Positions 16,803-25,181 of a DNA stretch of 40,259 nucleotides are shown one piece after another (the first letter of the stretch is position 1; each line of letters starts with the position of its first letter). This DNA comes from Halomonadaceae bacterium (GTDB lineage Bacteria; Pseudomonadota; Gammaproteobacteria; Pseudomonadales; Oleiphilaceae), in assembly GCA_007692645.1 (NCBI GenBank), contig REBR01000146.1, positions 1 through 40,259 of the forward strand. The letters run 5' to 3'. The translations under genes and the position numbers were made by a program. The notes beneath the pieces are model-generated. The model was not told where the DNA came from, made no database searches, and saw nothing but the letters and a program-made list of their open reading frames with translations.

Positions 16803-16840
16803 TGAAACAACACAGGCCTGCCCCGAAGGGCAAGCCTGTG
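16803..16840 (-). terminator. Rho-independent terminator of the superoxide dismutase gene
   Basis: Read on the minus strand, CACAGGCTTGCCC-TTCG-GGGCAGGCCTGTG forms a 13-position stem with one mismatch, closed by a UUCG tetraloop of the very stable C(UUCG)G type. It is followed by TTGTTT. It lies about 40 bp after the sodA stop and separates sodA from the cryptochrome gene. Confidence 0.8.
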
Positions 16841-16881
16841 GATACAGTCCCGGGAGACCGGGGCTGATGTGGCAGCGCAAG

Positions 16882-17493
16882 TTAGCCTTTGGCGGCCTGG
16901 AAGCGGCTTTCCACCTCGTCCCAGTTCACCACGTTATAGAACGCAGCAATATAATCAGGACGCTTGTTCTGGTACTTCAGGTAGTAAGCGTGCTCCCACA
17001 CGTCCAGACCCAGCACCGGGGTGTTGCCGTGCATCAGGGGGCTGTCCTGGTTGAGGGTGTTTTCCACCACCAGCTTGCCCTGGGGCGTAACACTCAGCCA
17101 GGCCCAGCCGCTGCCGAAACGGGTCAGGCCCGCTTTGGTGAAGGCATCTTTAAAGGCGTCAAAGCCACCCAGATCGCTATCGATGGCCTTGGCCACGTCA
17201 CCCTTGGGGTTGCCGCCGCCGTTGGGGGACATCATCTGCCAGAACATGGAGTGGTTGGCATGGCCGCCACCGTTGTTGGTAACGCCCTGGCGCTTGTCTT
17301 CAGGCACTTTATCCAGATTGGCAACCAGTTCAAACACCGACAGGTCTTCCAGACCGGTGCCTTCCAGCAGGCCGTTCAGGTTGTTGATGTAAGTCTGGTG
17401 ATGCTTGCTGTGATGGATCTCCATGGTGGCCGCGTCAATATGCGGTTCCAGGGCATCATAGGCATAGGGTAATTCAGGCAGTGTATGTGGCAT
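16882..17493 (-). CDS. sodA: Superoxide dismutase, Mn-type
   Basis: A 203-residue Fe/Mn superoxide dismutase that turns superoxide into oxygen and hydrogen peroxide. The metal ligands are His27, His81 ([10 protein letters not shown]), Asp164 and His168 (DVWEHAYY). Gly at the GGGHANHS position and Gln149 in NQDSPL are the markers of Mn enzymes, whereas Fe enzymes carry the active-site Gln in the earlier position. No signal peptide is seen, so it is cytoplasmic. GGAGA lies about 8 bases before the ATG. The Mn/Fe importer in the same window fits a Mn requirement. Confidence 0.93.
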   Translation of the reverse strand: MPHTLPELPYAYDALEPHIDAATMEIHHSKHHQTYINNLNGLLEGTGLEDLSVFELVANLDKVPEDKRQGVTNNGGGHANHSMFWQMMSPNGGGNPKGDVAKAIDSDLGGFDAFKDAFTKAGLTRFGSGWAWLSVTPQGKLVVENTLNQDSPLMHGNTPVLGLDVWEHAYYLKYQNKRPDYIAAFYNVVNWDEVESRFQAAKG

Positions 17494-17750
17494 GGTTGTT
17501 TCTCCATTGATGAATCAAATGTGGCAACTGCTTATCAGAGCCTGACAGGATGCCAGAGCCACGGGTTTTTGGCCAATAAAAGCCAACCATGGCGCCTATT
17601 TACCCAGGCTTTAACCGGATTTCAAGGGGCTTTTTTACCCCTGTTCTGGCCAATAACTGCTACTCTCAGGCGGACCCGTCAAAGAACAAGAATGCATGGC
17701 CCCAGGTTTCACCGGGTCACCCTGGGGGCACGTTAAAGGACAGTCCGGTA

Positions 17751-20700
17751 ATGGCCAGCAATCTGCTACTGATTTACGGCGCCCTCTATGCCTTGCTGCT
17801 GATCGCCCTGGCCTGGCTGGCGGAACAGTCTGGCCGCTGGCCCCATAAGGGCCAGGCCATGCTATATGGTTTGTCACTGGGGGTGTACTGCAGTTCCTGG
17901 ACCTTTCTCGGGGCCGTGGGTAATGCCGACAGTGGGGGCTGGAGTTACCTGCCCATTTACCTGGGGCCGATTCTGCTGTTTCTGTTTGGCTGGCCATTTA
18001 TCCGCCGCCTGTTGCTGGCCGGCAGTCGTAACCGGGTCACCTCCATTGCTGACTTTATCGGCTCCCGCTTCGGCAAGGATCAGCGCCTGGCCGCCACCGT
18101 GACCCTGGTGGCAGTCATCGCCACCCTGCCCTATATCGCCCTGCAGTTGCGGGGCATTGCCCTGGCCTGGAGTTCCGCCACTGCCACCCAGTGGGATGCG
18201 GACTTTGCCGTGGGCACCAATGCCAGCTTTTTTGCCGCCCTGTTCCTGGCCTGGTTCGCCATTACCTTCGGCACCCGTATCATCGACGGCAGCAACCGTC
18301 ACCGGGGGCTGCTGACGGTGGTGGCCATTGAATCCGTGGTCAAGCTGTTCGCCTTTCTCGCCCTGGGCCTGTTTGCCACCTGGTACCTGTTCGACAGTCC
18401 CGAGCCCCTGACCAGGGAAGCCTCTGCTTTTAGCTGGCAGTCACTGGGGCAGATGGGGTTTTACAGCCAGATTCTGATCAGCGCCATGGCCATTGTCTGC
18501 CTGCCCCGGCAGTTCCACGTAATGGTGGTGGAATACCACGACGAGAACGCCGCCCGCTGGGCTCGCTGGCTGTTCCCTCTGTACCTGGCACTGTTCGCCA
18601 TTGCGGTCATCCCCCTGGTGGAAGCCGGGCGCATGGCCCTGGGCAACATGGGCATTCCCAGCGACAGTTATGTGTTGGCCCTGCCCGCGGTGGCGGGCCA
18701 GTCCTGGCTGACCCTGGTGGCTTTTGTCGGCGCCCTGTCCGCCGCCACGGCCATGGTGCTGGTGGCCACCATTGCCCTGTCACTGATGATCTCCAATGAG
18801 CTGATTCTTCCCCTGTACCTGCGCCTGCGTAACCGCGCCCGCAACCCCCGGGGGGACCTGGGTAATGTGCTGCGACTGGTACGCCGTGGCGCCATTATTG
18901 CCATCCTGATCATGGGCTGGATGCTGGAGCAATCCACCCGTTTTACCGATGGGTTGTCCTATATGGGGCTGCTGGCGTTTACCTCCAGCGCCCAGCTGAT
19001 GCCTGCCATTGTCAGCGGTCTGTATTGGTCCGGGGCACACCGCCATGGGGTGCTGGTGGGGCTGCTGGCGGGCACCGGCCTGTGGTTTTACTGTCTGCTG
19101 TTCCCGGTCATGGCGGCACCGGATCACCCGTTACTGGTCCAGGGCCCCTGGGGGCTGAGCTGGCTGGCACCGGAAAACCTGTTCCATAGCGGTGCCCTCA
19201 TGGACCCCCTGACCCATGGCATTTTCTGGAGTCTGCTGGCAAATGTGCTGTGCCTGGTGCTGATTTCCCGGCGCAGCCGCCTGGGCTATCTGGACCGGCG
19301 CCAGGCCAGGGCCTTTATGGAATTGTCCCCGGAAAACACGGATACCAGCCAGGATTTCCAGCTGACCAATATTGACATGCAACAACTCCACGCCCTGATC
19401 CGCCCGCTGCTGGGTGATGAGCAGGCAGAACTGCTGTGGAAAGAGCTGGAGCAGCGCCAGGAGCATCGCATTCTGCCCCAGGACCGGGCACCCCGCTACG
19501 TGGTGCAGACGGTGGAGAGCCGCCTGGCTTCCATTATCGGGGCCACCTCTGCCCACCGGGCGATTACCTTGCTGGAGCGCCAGGTGCCGCTGCAGATGGA
19601 GGACCTGGCAGACCTGATGGGGGGTACCTCGGAACAGCTGCAGTTCTCCCGCCACCTGCTGCAGACCACCATGGAAAATCTGCCCCAGGGCATCAGTGTG
19701 GTAGACCGCCACCTGCGCCTGGTGGCCTGGAACGGCCAGTACGAACGCCTGTTCGATTACCCGGCCCGGTTGTTGTACATCGGCTGTCCCATTGCCCGTA
19801 TTTATGAGTTCAATGCCGACCGGGGCCTGCTGTCCCAGACCAGTGGCGAGCAGCCCCATGAGGCGGTGGAGCGGCGCCTGCAGATGTTGCGCAGTGGTCA
19901 GCCCTATCGCCTGGAAAGGCATCTGCCCGGGGGCGGGGTGATTGAGATCCGTGGCAAACCGATCCCCACCGGGGGCTATATCACCGCCTATAACGATGTC
20001 TCTGACTATCACCAGGTGATGTCCCAGCTGGAAGAATCCCGGGCCACCCTGGAGCAGCGGGTGCAGGACCGCACCGCAGCCCTGTCTGAAGCCAACCGTT
20101 CACTGCAGGAAGAAAACCGCTTACGGGCCCTGATTGAAAAGGAGCTGCAGGAAGTGCATGCCAGCAAAAGCCGCTTTCTGGCCGGTGCCAGCCACGACCT
20201 GCTGCAACCGATCAATGCCGCCCGCCTGCTGTCCTCTGCCCTGACCCGGCAGCAGGGGGATGCGGCCCCGCCGGAGCTGAAACACATCGACAGTGCCCTG
20301 GCCAGCGCCGAAACCCTGATCAGCCATTTGCGGGAAATCTCCCGGCTGGATTCCGGCCACCTGGAACCGGACCTGCAGGCCCTGCCCCTGAATGACTTGC
20401 TCCAGGAGCTGATTCACGAGTTTCGCATGAGCGCTGAAGCGAAAGGTATCCGGCTGCGCTTTGTGCCCTGTCGCTACTGGATACGCAGCGACCCCCATCT
20501 GCTGCGCCGGGTGCTGCAGAATTTCCTCAGCAATGCCCTTAACTACACCCGTACCGGGTCGGTATTGCTGGGCTGCCGCCGCCAGGGTGACCATGTGAGC
20601 ATTCAGGTATGGGATAGCGGCAGTGGCATCCAGGAGAAAGACCAGCAGCGGATCTTTGTGGAATTTGAACGGTTACACAATAATGGCCACCGGGAAGTGA

Positions 20701-21245
20701 CCGGGCTGGGTCTGGGGTTGCCCATTGCCATGCGCATCGCCCGGTTACTGAAACATGCTCTGGAGTGTCATTCAGTGCCGGGCAAAGGCTCACTGTTTAG
20801 TCTTACTGTGCCCATCACCAAGGCGCGACCCAAGATATCCAGCGCACCCGCTGAACTGAACACAGACCCCCAGTTACAGCAGTTAAGCGTGCTCTGCATT
20901 GATAATGAACCGCACCTGCTGGCGGGACTGCAGGCGCTGCTGACCCAGTTCGGCTGCCGGGTGACTACCGCCACCACTCTCGGGGAAGCCATGCAGCATT
21001 GCCCCCGGCCCCCGGACCTGATCATTGCCGATTATCATCTGGATCACGGGGAGACCGGTCTGGCACTGACCCAGGCCCTGACCCTGCACTGGCAGCAGCC
21101 CTGCCGTACCCTGATTATCAGTGCCGATGACAGCGACCCCCTGCGCCAGGCCGTGGCAGATGCTGGTCTGGCGTTCCTGGCCAAACCGGTAGAGGCCGCC
21201 AGCCTGCGTCTGAGCCTGCGAAGGCTGTTGCGGCGCCAGGCCTAA
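17751..21245 (+). CDS. crbS: CrbS-like hybrid sensor kinase (SSF-STAC-PAS-HisKA-HATPase-REC)
   Basis: A membrane sensor kinase of about 1164 residues whose N-terminal half is a sodium:solute symporter domain (about 1-520, some 13 hydrophobic segments). A STAC-like helical linker (about 530-620), PAS (about 640-740), coiled coil, HisKA with His815 (ASHDLLQP), HATPase (NFLSNALNY, WDSGSGI, GLGLGLP) and a receiver with Asp1094 follow. This order is that of CrbS/MxtR, which controls acetyl-CoA synthetase through CrbR. The track start (17589) adds 54 residues without hydrophobic character; ATG 17751 has AAAGGA upstream and opens directly into TM1. It faces crbR tail to tail with a 4-bp overlap. Confidence 0.9.
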   Translation: MASNLLLIYGALYALLLIALAWLAEQSGRWPHKGQAMLYGLSLGVYCSSWTFLGAVGNADSGGWSYLPIYLGPILLFLFGWPFIRRLLLAGSRNRVTSIADFIGSRFGKDQRLAATVTLVAVIATLPYIALQLRGIALAWSSATATQWDADFAVGTNASFFAALFLAWFAITFGTRIIDGSNRHRGLLTVVAIESVVKLFAFLALGLFATWYLFDSPEPLTREASAFSWQSLGQMGFYSQILISAMAIVCLPRQFHVMVVEYHDENAARWARWLFPLYLALFAIAVIPLVEAGRMALGNMGIPSDSYVLALPAVAGQSWLTLVAFVGALSAATAMVLVATIALSLMISNELILPLYLRLRNRARNPRGDLGNVLRLVRRGAIIAILIMGWMLEQSTRFTDGLSYMGLLAFTSSAQLMPAIVSGLYWSGAHRHGVLVGLLAGTGLWFYCLLFPVMAAPDHPLLVQGPWGLSWLAPENLFHSGALMDPLTHGIFWSLLANVLCLVLISRRSRLGYLDRRQARAFMELSPENTDTSQDFQLTNIDMQQLHALIRPLLGDEQAELLWKELEQRQEHRILPQDRAPRYVVQTVESRLASIIGATSAHRAITLLERQVPLQMEDLADLMGGTSEQLQFSRHLLQTTMENLPQGISVVDRHLRLVAWNGQYERLFDYPARLLYIGCPIARIYEFNADRGLLSQTSGEQPHEAVERRLQMLRSGQPYRLERHLPGGGVIEIRGKPIPTGGYITAYNDVSDYHQVMSQLEESRATLEQRVQDRTAALSEANRSLQEENRLRALIEKELQEVHASKSRFLAGASHDLLQPINAARLLSSALTRQQGDAAPPELKHIDSALASAETLISHLREISRLDSGHLEPDLQALPLNDLLQELIHEFRMSAEAKGIRLRFVPCRYWIRSDPHLLRRVLQNFLSNALNYTRTGSVLLGCRRQGDHVSIQVWDSGSGIQEKDQQRIFVEFERLHNNGHREVTGLGLGLPIAMRIARLLKHALECHSVPGKGSLFSLTVPITKARPKISSAPAELNTDPQLQQLSVLCIDNEPHLLAGLQALLTQFGCRVTTATTLGEAMQHCPRPPDLIIADYHLDHGETGLALTQALTLHWQQPCRTLIISADDSDPLRQAVADAGLAFLAKPVEAASLRLSLRRLLRRQA

Positions 21246-21892
21246 CCATTACCCGGATCAGGCAGGTCCAGGCTACCCAGCTTGAGCGCTGCCTGGGTGC
21301 GGGAATGCACTCCCAGCTTGCGGAACACTTCCGTCACATGGGCCTTCACCGTGGCTTCGGTCACTGTCAGCTCATAGGCAATCTGCTTGTTCAGCAACCC
21401 CTGGCTGATCATGGTGGCGACCCGGAACTGCTGTGGGGTCAGCTCCCCCAGGGCCGCTGCAACCCCGGACTCCTCAGCACCAATGGCCGGCCGCGACAGA
21501 TCCACCCCGGAAGGGAACGACAGATCACCCCGGGCCACCCGCTGTACCGCAGCCCCTATGGCTTCCATGGAAGCACTCTTGGAAATAAAACCGGCAGCCC
21601 CATGGTCTGCCGCCCGGCGAATGATGTTGTCCTGCTCATTGGCGGACACCATCAGCACCGGCGTTTGGGCATAGTGGGCGGTGAGAAATAACAGGGCACT
21701 GAAACCGTGTGCCCCCGGCATATGCAGGTCCAGCAATACCAGTGCCGGTTGTGGATGCTCCACCAGGCATTGCTGCAACTGCGCAAAACTGGCGGCTTCT
21801 ACAACATCCGCCCCGGGCATGGCCTGGCGGATAACGTCCTGCAGCGCAGCACGAAACAGCGGGTGGTCGTCGGCAATGATTAATGAAGCCAT
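21242..21892 (-). CDS. crbR: CrbR/ErdR-like LuxR-family response regulator
   Basis: A 216-residue response regulator. The receiver domain has the acidic pair in IIADDHPLF, phosphoacceptor Asp55 (LLDLHMPG) and a conserved Lys in ISKSAS. The LuxR-type helix-turn-helix (LTPQQFRVATMISQGLLNKQIAYEL...TVKAHVTEVFRKL) binds DNA. Orthologues (CrbR, ErdR) pair with the SSF-type kinase and activate acs and acetate-uptake genes. Gene order here (crbS, crbR, acs, symporter) supports the same job. A half-site TTAGACT, resembling the acs operator, lies about 36 bp upstream of its ATG, so autoregulation is possible. Confidence 0.88.
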   Translation of the reverse strand: MASLIIADDHPLFRAALQDVIRQAMPGADVVEAASFAQLQQCLVEHPQPALVLLDLHMPGAHGFSALLFLTAHYAQTPVLMVSANEQDNIIRRAADHGAAGFISKSASMEAIGAAVQRVARGDLSFPSGVDLSRPAIGAEESGVAAALGELTPQQFRVATMISQGLLNKQIAYELTVTEATVKAHVTEVFRKLGVHSRTQAALKLGSLDLPDPGNG

Positions 21893-21955
21893 GGTGTGGT
21901 GTTCTTATTGTTGAATGCGACACAACCTTAGACTGAATGCGGGTGCACAGACAAT

Positions 21956-21984
21956 AAAAAAGGCGGGGAAACCCCGCCTTTTTT
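21956..21984. terminator. Bidirectional rho-independent terminator
   Basis: AAAAAAGGCGGGG-AAA-CCCCGCCTTTTTT is a perfect 7-bp GC stem with a 3-base loop, flanked by an A-run and a T-run, so it works in both directions. On the minus strand it ends the acidic-protein gene (stop at 22015) and insulates the crbR promoter. Confidence 0.92.
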
Positions 21985-22014
21985 ATGCTTTCAATGAATT
22001 AGAGGGGATCAGCC

Positions 22015-22326
22015 TCAGAAGCCTTCCTGCTCATCTTCCTCTGCGTCGATATCCGCGTCATCGTCATCTTCACCCCACTCATCGTCCTGATCCTGTTCCT
22101 GATCCCAGCCTTCCTGCTCTTGCTCACCAGGACGCTGCTCTTGATGCTCCTGCTGCTGTTGCGGATCACCGTAGGCTTCCCCTTCCTGCTGCTGTTGCTG
22201 CTGACCCCGGGGGTCCTGCTCACCAGCACCACCGCCGGCCCCTGTGCCTGCAGCACCCCCGAACGCTACCGGGGCGGAAAACAGAAATGCGGTGGCTATC
22301 AATCCAATAAAACCTTTAATCATCAT
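22015..22326 (-). CDS. Small secreted Gln/Glu/Asp-rich low-complexity protein
   Basis: A 103-residue protein of unknown function. A clear signal peptide (MMIKGFIGLIATAFLFSAPVAFG) is followed by a Gly/Ala spacer, a Gln/Glu-rich middle (QQQQQQEGEAYGDPQQQQEH) and a strongly acidic tail (WGEDDDDADIDAEEDEQE). No fold is expected. The polyanionic tail could bind cations, but this is speculation. It is a real gene by its AAGGAG site 4-7 bases before the paired ATGs, its signal peptide and its own terminator. The gln run is coded by CAG-type triplets and may vary in length. It sits alone between crbR and acs, on the same strand as both. Confidence 0.75.
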   Translation of the reverse strand: MMIKGFIGLIATAFLFSAPVAFGGAAGTGAGGGAGEQDPRGQQQQQQEGEAYGDPQQQQEHQEQRPGEQEQEGWDQEQDQDDEWGEDDDDADIDAEEDEQEGF

Positions 22327-22688
22327 ATGCTCCTTGATGTCGCTGTACCTGTCGCAAGCAGGTGTAAGATGTAAAGCTCAGTTCCATACTACGCTCTCCA
22401 CCCTACCCTGCCTTGTACGGCCAGTTACTCTTTATCCATACCACCAGGAAACATTTACAGGCTTTTTTTTTCAGGCCACTGAAGCCTTCTAATTCCATAT
22501 TTTAACCCATAAAAAAAGGCCGCCCTGGTTAACAGAGCGGCCAAAAGCGGCAAGCTATCTGGCGATAGTTCCTGTCGCCTGAGGAGCGCTGCCGTCTCCG
22601 GCAGCCAACGACCTTCAATCCGACTTGTGATCGTCAATCAGGCCTGCCACCACCCGGGGATCTACCCGGGCAGCGGCGATGTTGCTTT
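22327..22688. other. Intergenic stretch between the acidic-protein gene and acs
   Basis: This 362-bp stretch has no credible gene. The 60-residue ORF at 22455-22637 runs through the acs terminator and has no ribosome site. The region holds the acs 3' end, the terminator at 22511-22542, an uninterrupted T8 (about 22464), a small ACCTG-tcgcaag-CAGGT hairpin near 22348, and presumably the promoter of the acidic protein. Confidence 0.5.
22511..22542 (-). terminator. Rho-independent terminator downstream of acs
   Basis: On the minus strand GGCCGC-TCTGTTAACCAGG-GCGGCC folds with an outer 6-bp stem and an inner CTG/CAG pairing across one mismatch, then runs into TTTTTTT. It lies about 150 bp after the acs stop with no other gene between. 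Confidence 0.8.
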
Positions 22689-24644
22689 TTAACCCGCTGC
22701 AGCCTTGTGGCCTTCAATCAGGTCTTCAACCACTGAGGGGTCTGCCAGGGTGGAGGTATCCCCCAGTTGGTCGTATTCGTCTGCCGCGATCTTGCGCAGG
22801 ATGCGACGCATGATCTTGCCGGAACGGGTCTTGGGCAGGCCATCGGCCCACTGGATATGGTCCGGTGTGGCGATGGGGCCGATTTCCTTGCGCACCCATT
22901 TCTTCAGCTCTGCCGCCAGTTCGTCACTGGGGGTAAAGCCGTGGTTCAGGCTGACGTAGACATAAATGCCCTGACCCTTGATCTCATGGGGGCACCCCAC
23001 CACAGCGGCCTCTGCTACCGCTTCGTGGGCCACCAGGGCGCTCTCCACTTCCGCGGTGCCCATGCGGTGGCCGGAGACGTTCAGCACATCATCCACCCGG
23101 CCGGTGATCCAGTAATAGCCGTCTTCGTCACGACGGGCGCCGTCGCCGGTGAAGTAGCAGTTGTCGTAAGTGGAGAAATAGGTTTCCACAAACCGGTCAT
23201 GGTTGTGCAGGATGGTGCGCATCTGGCCGGGCCAGCTGCCCTTGAGCACCAGGTTGCCGTTAGTGGCACCGGTGAGCTCATTGCCATCCGCATCCACCAG
23301 GGCCGGGCGGACACCGAAGAACGGCAAGGTGGCGGAGCCGGGCTTCAGTGGCGTCGCTCCCGGTAACGGGGTAATCAGTGCCGCACCGGTTTCGGTCTGC
23401 CACCAGGTGTCCACAATGGGGCACTGGCCGTTACCGAATTTCTGGTGAAACCAGCGCCAGGCCTGGGGCTGAATCGGCTCACCCACGGTGCCCAGCAGCT
23501 TCAGGGAACTCAGATCGCAGCCGGCGGTGGCCTTGTCACCTTCCGCCATCAGGGCGCGAATGGCGGTGGGGGCAATGTAGAAGGTGCTGACGTTGAACTT
23601 ATCAATGATCCGCGCCATGCGGCCCGCATCCGGATAGGTGGGCACGCCTTCGAACATCAAGGTGGTGCCGCCATTGATCAGGGGGGCATAGACCACGTAG
23701 GAGTGGCCAGTGATCCAGCCCACATCAGCGCCACACCAGTACACTTCACCGGGGCGGTAATCGAACACGTATTCGTGGGTCATGCCCGCATACAGCAGGT
23801 AACCGGCGGTGCTGTGCACCACCCCCTTGGGCTGGCCGGTGGAGCCGGAGGTGTACAGCACAAACAGCGGGTCTTCCGCGTTCACTGCCACCGGTTCGCA
23901 CTCGGCTGACTGGCTTTTGACCAGTTCATGGTAGTCCTGGTCCACCGGCTGCTTCGGCACGTCAGCACCGGTGTGCTTGAGCATGACTACGTGCTCGATG
24001 CGGGTGCTGCGGCACAGGGTCAGGGCCTCGTCCACGTTGCCCTTGAGGGGAATGGTGCGGCCACCGCGACGGCCCTGGTCGGCGGTCAGCACTACCCGGC
24101 TGCCGCCATCGTCCATACGCCCTGCCAGGGCCTCCGGGGAGAAGCCGGCAAACACCACACTGTGCACCGCACCCAGGCGGGCACAGGCCAGCATGGCATA
24201 GGCCGCTTCCGGCACCATGGGCATGTACAGGGTGACCACGTCGCCTTTCTTAACACCCAGACTTTTCAGGGCGTTGGCCAGGCGGCTGACTTCCTGGTGC
24301 AGCTCGCTGTAGCTGATCACCCGGCTGGGCTGACCTTCTTCATCCGGCTCCCAGATAATGGCGGGCTGACCGCCCCGCTCTGCCAGATGGCGGTCGATAC
24401 AATTGGCGGACGCGTTAAGACTGCCATCTTCAAACCAGCGGATATGCACATCATCACGTTGGAATGAACAATCACTGACCTTGGTAAAGGGGGTGATCCA
24501 GTCCAGGCGCTGCCTGCCCTGCTCACCCCAGAACCCGTCCGGGTCATCCAGGGACCGCTGGTACATGGCTTTATAGTCGTCTGCGCTGATCAGTGCATTA
24601 CGGACAAAGTGCTCCGCGATGGGGTAGACCGTCTCTTCGCTCAT
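22689..24644 (-). CDS. acs: Acetyl-CoA synthetase
   Basis: A 651-residue AMP-forming enzyme that activates acetate to acetyl-CoA, close to the family's usual length. The start [13 protein letters not shown] with GGAGA 7 bases upstream is preferred over the track Met 24 residues earlier. Visible motifs are [11 protein letters not shown] (ATP-binding loop), [22 protein letters not shown] (acetate-pocket Trp), [20 protein letters not shown] and the C-terminal catalytic-Lys motif [10 protein letters not shown], whose Lys is usually regulated by acetylation. It is transcribed away from the DUF4212/symporter pair. The palindromes between them suggest joint control by CrbR. Confidence 0.96.
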   Translation of the reverse strand: MSEETVYPIAEHFVRNALISADDYKAMYQRSLDDPDGFWGEQGRQRLDWITPFTKVSDCSFQRDDVHIRWFEDGSLNASANCIDRHLAERGGQPAIIWEPDEEGQPSRVISYSELHQEVSRLANALKSLGVKKGDVVTLYMPMVPEAAYAMLACARLGAVHSVVFAGFSPEALAGRMDDGGSRVVLTADQGRRGGRTIPLKGNVDEALTLCRSTRIEHVVMLKHTGADVPKQPVDQDYHELVKSQSAECEPVAVNAEDPLFVLYTSGSTGQPKGVVHSTAGYLLYAGMTHEYVFDYRPGEVYWCGADVGWITGHSYVVYAPLINGGTTLMFEGVPTYPDAGRMARIIDKFNVSTFYIAPTAIRALMAEGDKATAGCDLSSLKLLGTVGEPIQPQAWRWFHQKFGNGQCPIVDTWWQTETGAALITPLPGATPLKPGSATLPFFGVRPALVDADGNELTGATNGNLVLKGSWPGQMRTILHNHDRFVETYFSTYDNCYFTGDGARRDEDGYYWITGRVDDVLNVSGHRMGTAEVESALVAHEAVAEAAVVGCPHEIKGQGIYVYVSLNHGFTPSDELAAELKKWVRKEIGPIATPDHIQWADGLPKTRSGKIMRRILRKIAADEYDQLGDTSTLADPSVVEDLIEGHKAAAG

Positions 24645-24736
24645 GGGAAATCTCCTGTTCCTCAGCCGTGGTGCCGGGCCGTGTCGGTGGCTCAAATCAT
24701 GGCCATCAGTCTCCACCAGCCCGCAGCAGGGCGCTA

Positions 24737-24775
24737 TTAGACCATGGTCTAACCCCGCCTTAGACCAAAGTCCAA
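24737..24775. promoter_or_regulatory. Palindromic operator pair between acs and the symporter genes (CrbR candidate)
   Basis: TTAGACCATGGTCTAA (24737-24752) is a perfect 16-bp palindrome. TTAGACCAAAGTCCAA (24760-24775) is an imperfect second copy of the same motif. Their starts are 23 bp apart, about two helical turns, so two dimers could bind one face. They lie about 93 bp before the acs ATG and 117 bp before the DUF4212 ATG. Assigning them to CrbR is inference from position. Confidence 0.65.
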
Positions 24776-24891
24776 TGGTGGTAGAAACCGTTAGGATTAA
24801 AGCTAGGGGTCACAGGTGGCTGTTCGCCTGTCATACGCGCACTAACAAAAGCAGGCTTCACCAATAAAAGCTGTTAACGGGGGAAACACCC

Positions 24892-25167
24892 ATGGCATTT
24901 AAAACTGAAGACCTTAAAAAGGCCTACTGGCGGGATAACCTCAAGATCGTCGGGGTGTTGTTGAGCATCTGGTTCGCTGTGTCCTACGGGGCCGGGATTC
25001 TGTTTGTTGATCAACTGAATAATTTCTCTATCGGCGGTTACCCAATGGGCTTCTGGTTCGCCCAGCAAGGTGCCATTTATGTCTTTGTGATACTGATTTT
25101 TGTCTACACCCGGCTCATGGGCCGGCTGGATCGCAAATACGGTGTTGAAGAAGTCGACGAAAAATAA
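24892..25167 (+). CDS. DUF4212 small subunit of a Na+:solute symporter
   Basis: A 91-residue inner-membrane protein of the DUF4212 family (TIGR03647 type). It has two transmembrane helices (VGVLLSIWFAVSYGAGILFV and FWFAQQGAIYVFVILIFVYTRL) and a charged C-terminal tail (RLDRKYGVEEVDEK). Such proteins precede and partner VC_2705-type symporters, much as YjcH precedes ActP. The symporter gene follows after 14 bp. AACGGGGGAAAC precedes the ATG. The exact role of the subunit is not known. Confidence 0.88.
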   Translation: MAFKTEDLKKAYWRDNLKIVGVLLSIWFAVSYGAGILFVDQLNNFSIGGYPMGFWFAQQGAIYVFVILIFVYTRLMGRLDRKYGVEEVDEK

Positions 25168-25181
25168 CAGGAGTCCCAACA

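Noticed and set aside
16411-17472. 353-residue plus-strand ORF over the cryptochrome start, sodA and the gap between
   Set aside because: It is antisense to two well-supported genes and runs through the sodA terminator, with no domain.
22455-22637. 60-residue ORF between acs and the acidic-protein gene
   Set aside because: It runs through the acs terminator, has no ribosome site and no recognisable sequence.
23445-24467. Plus-strand ORFs of 154 and 179 residues inside acs
   Set aside because: They are shadows of the well-supported acs gene on the opposite strand.
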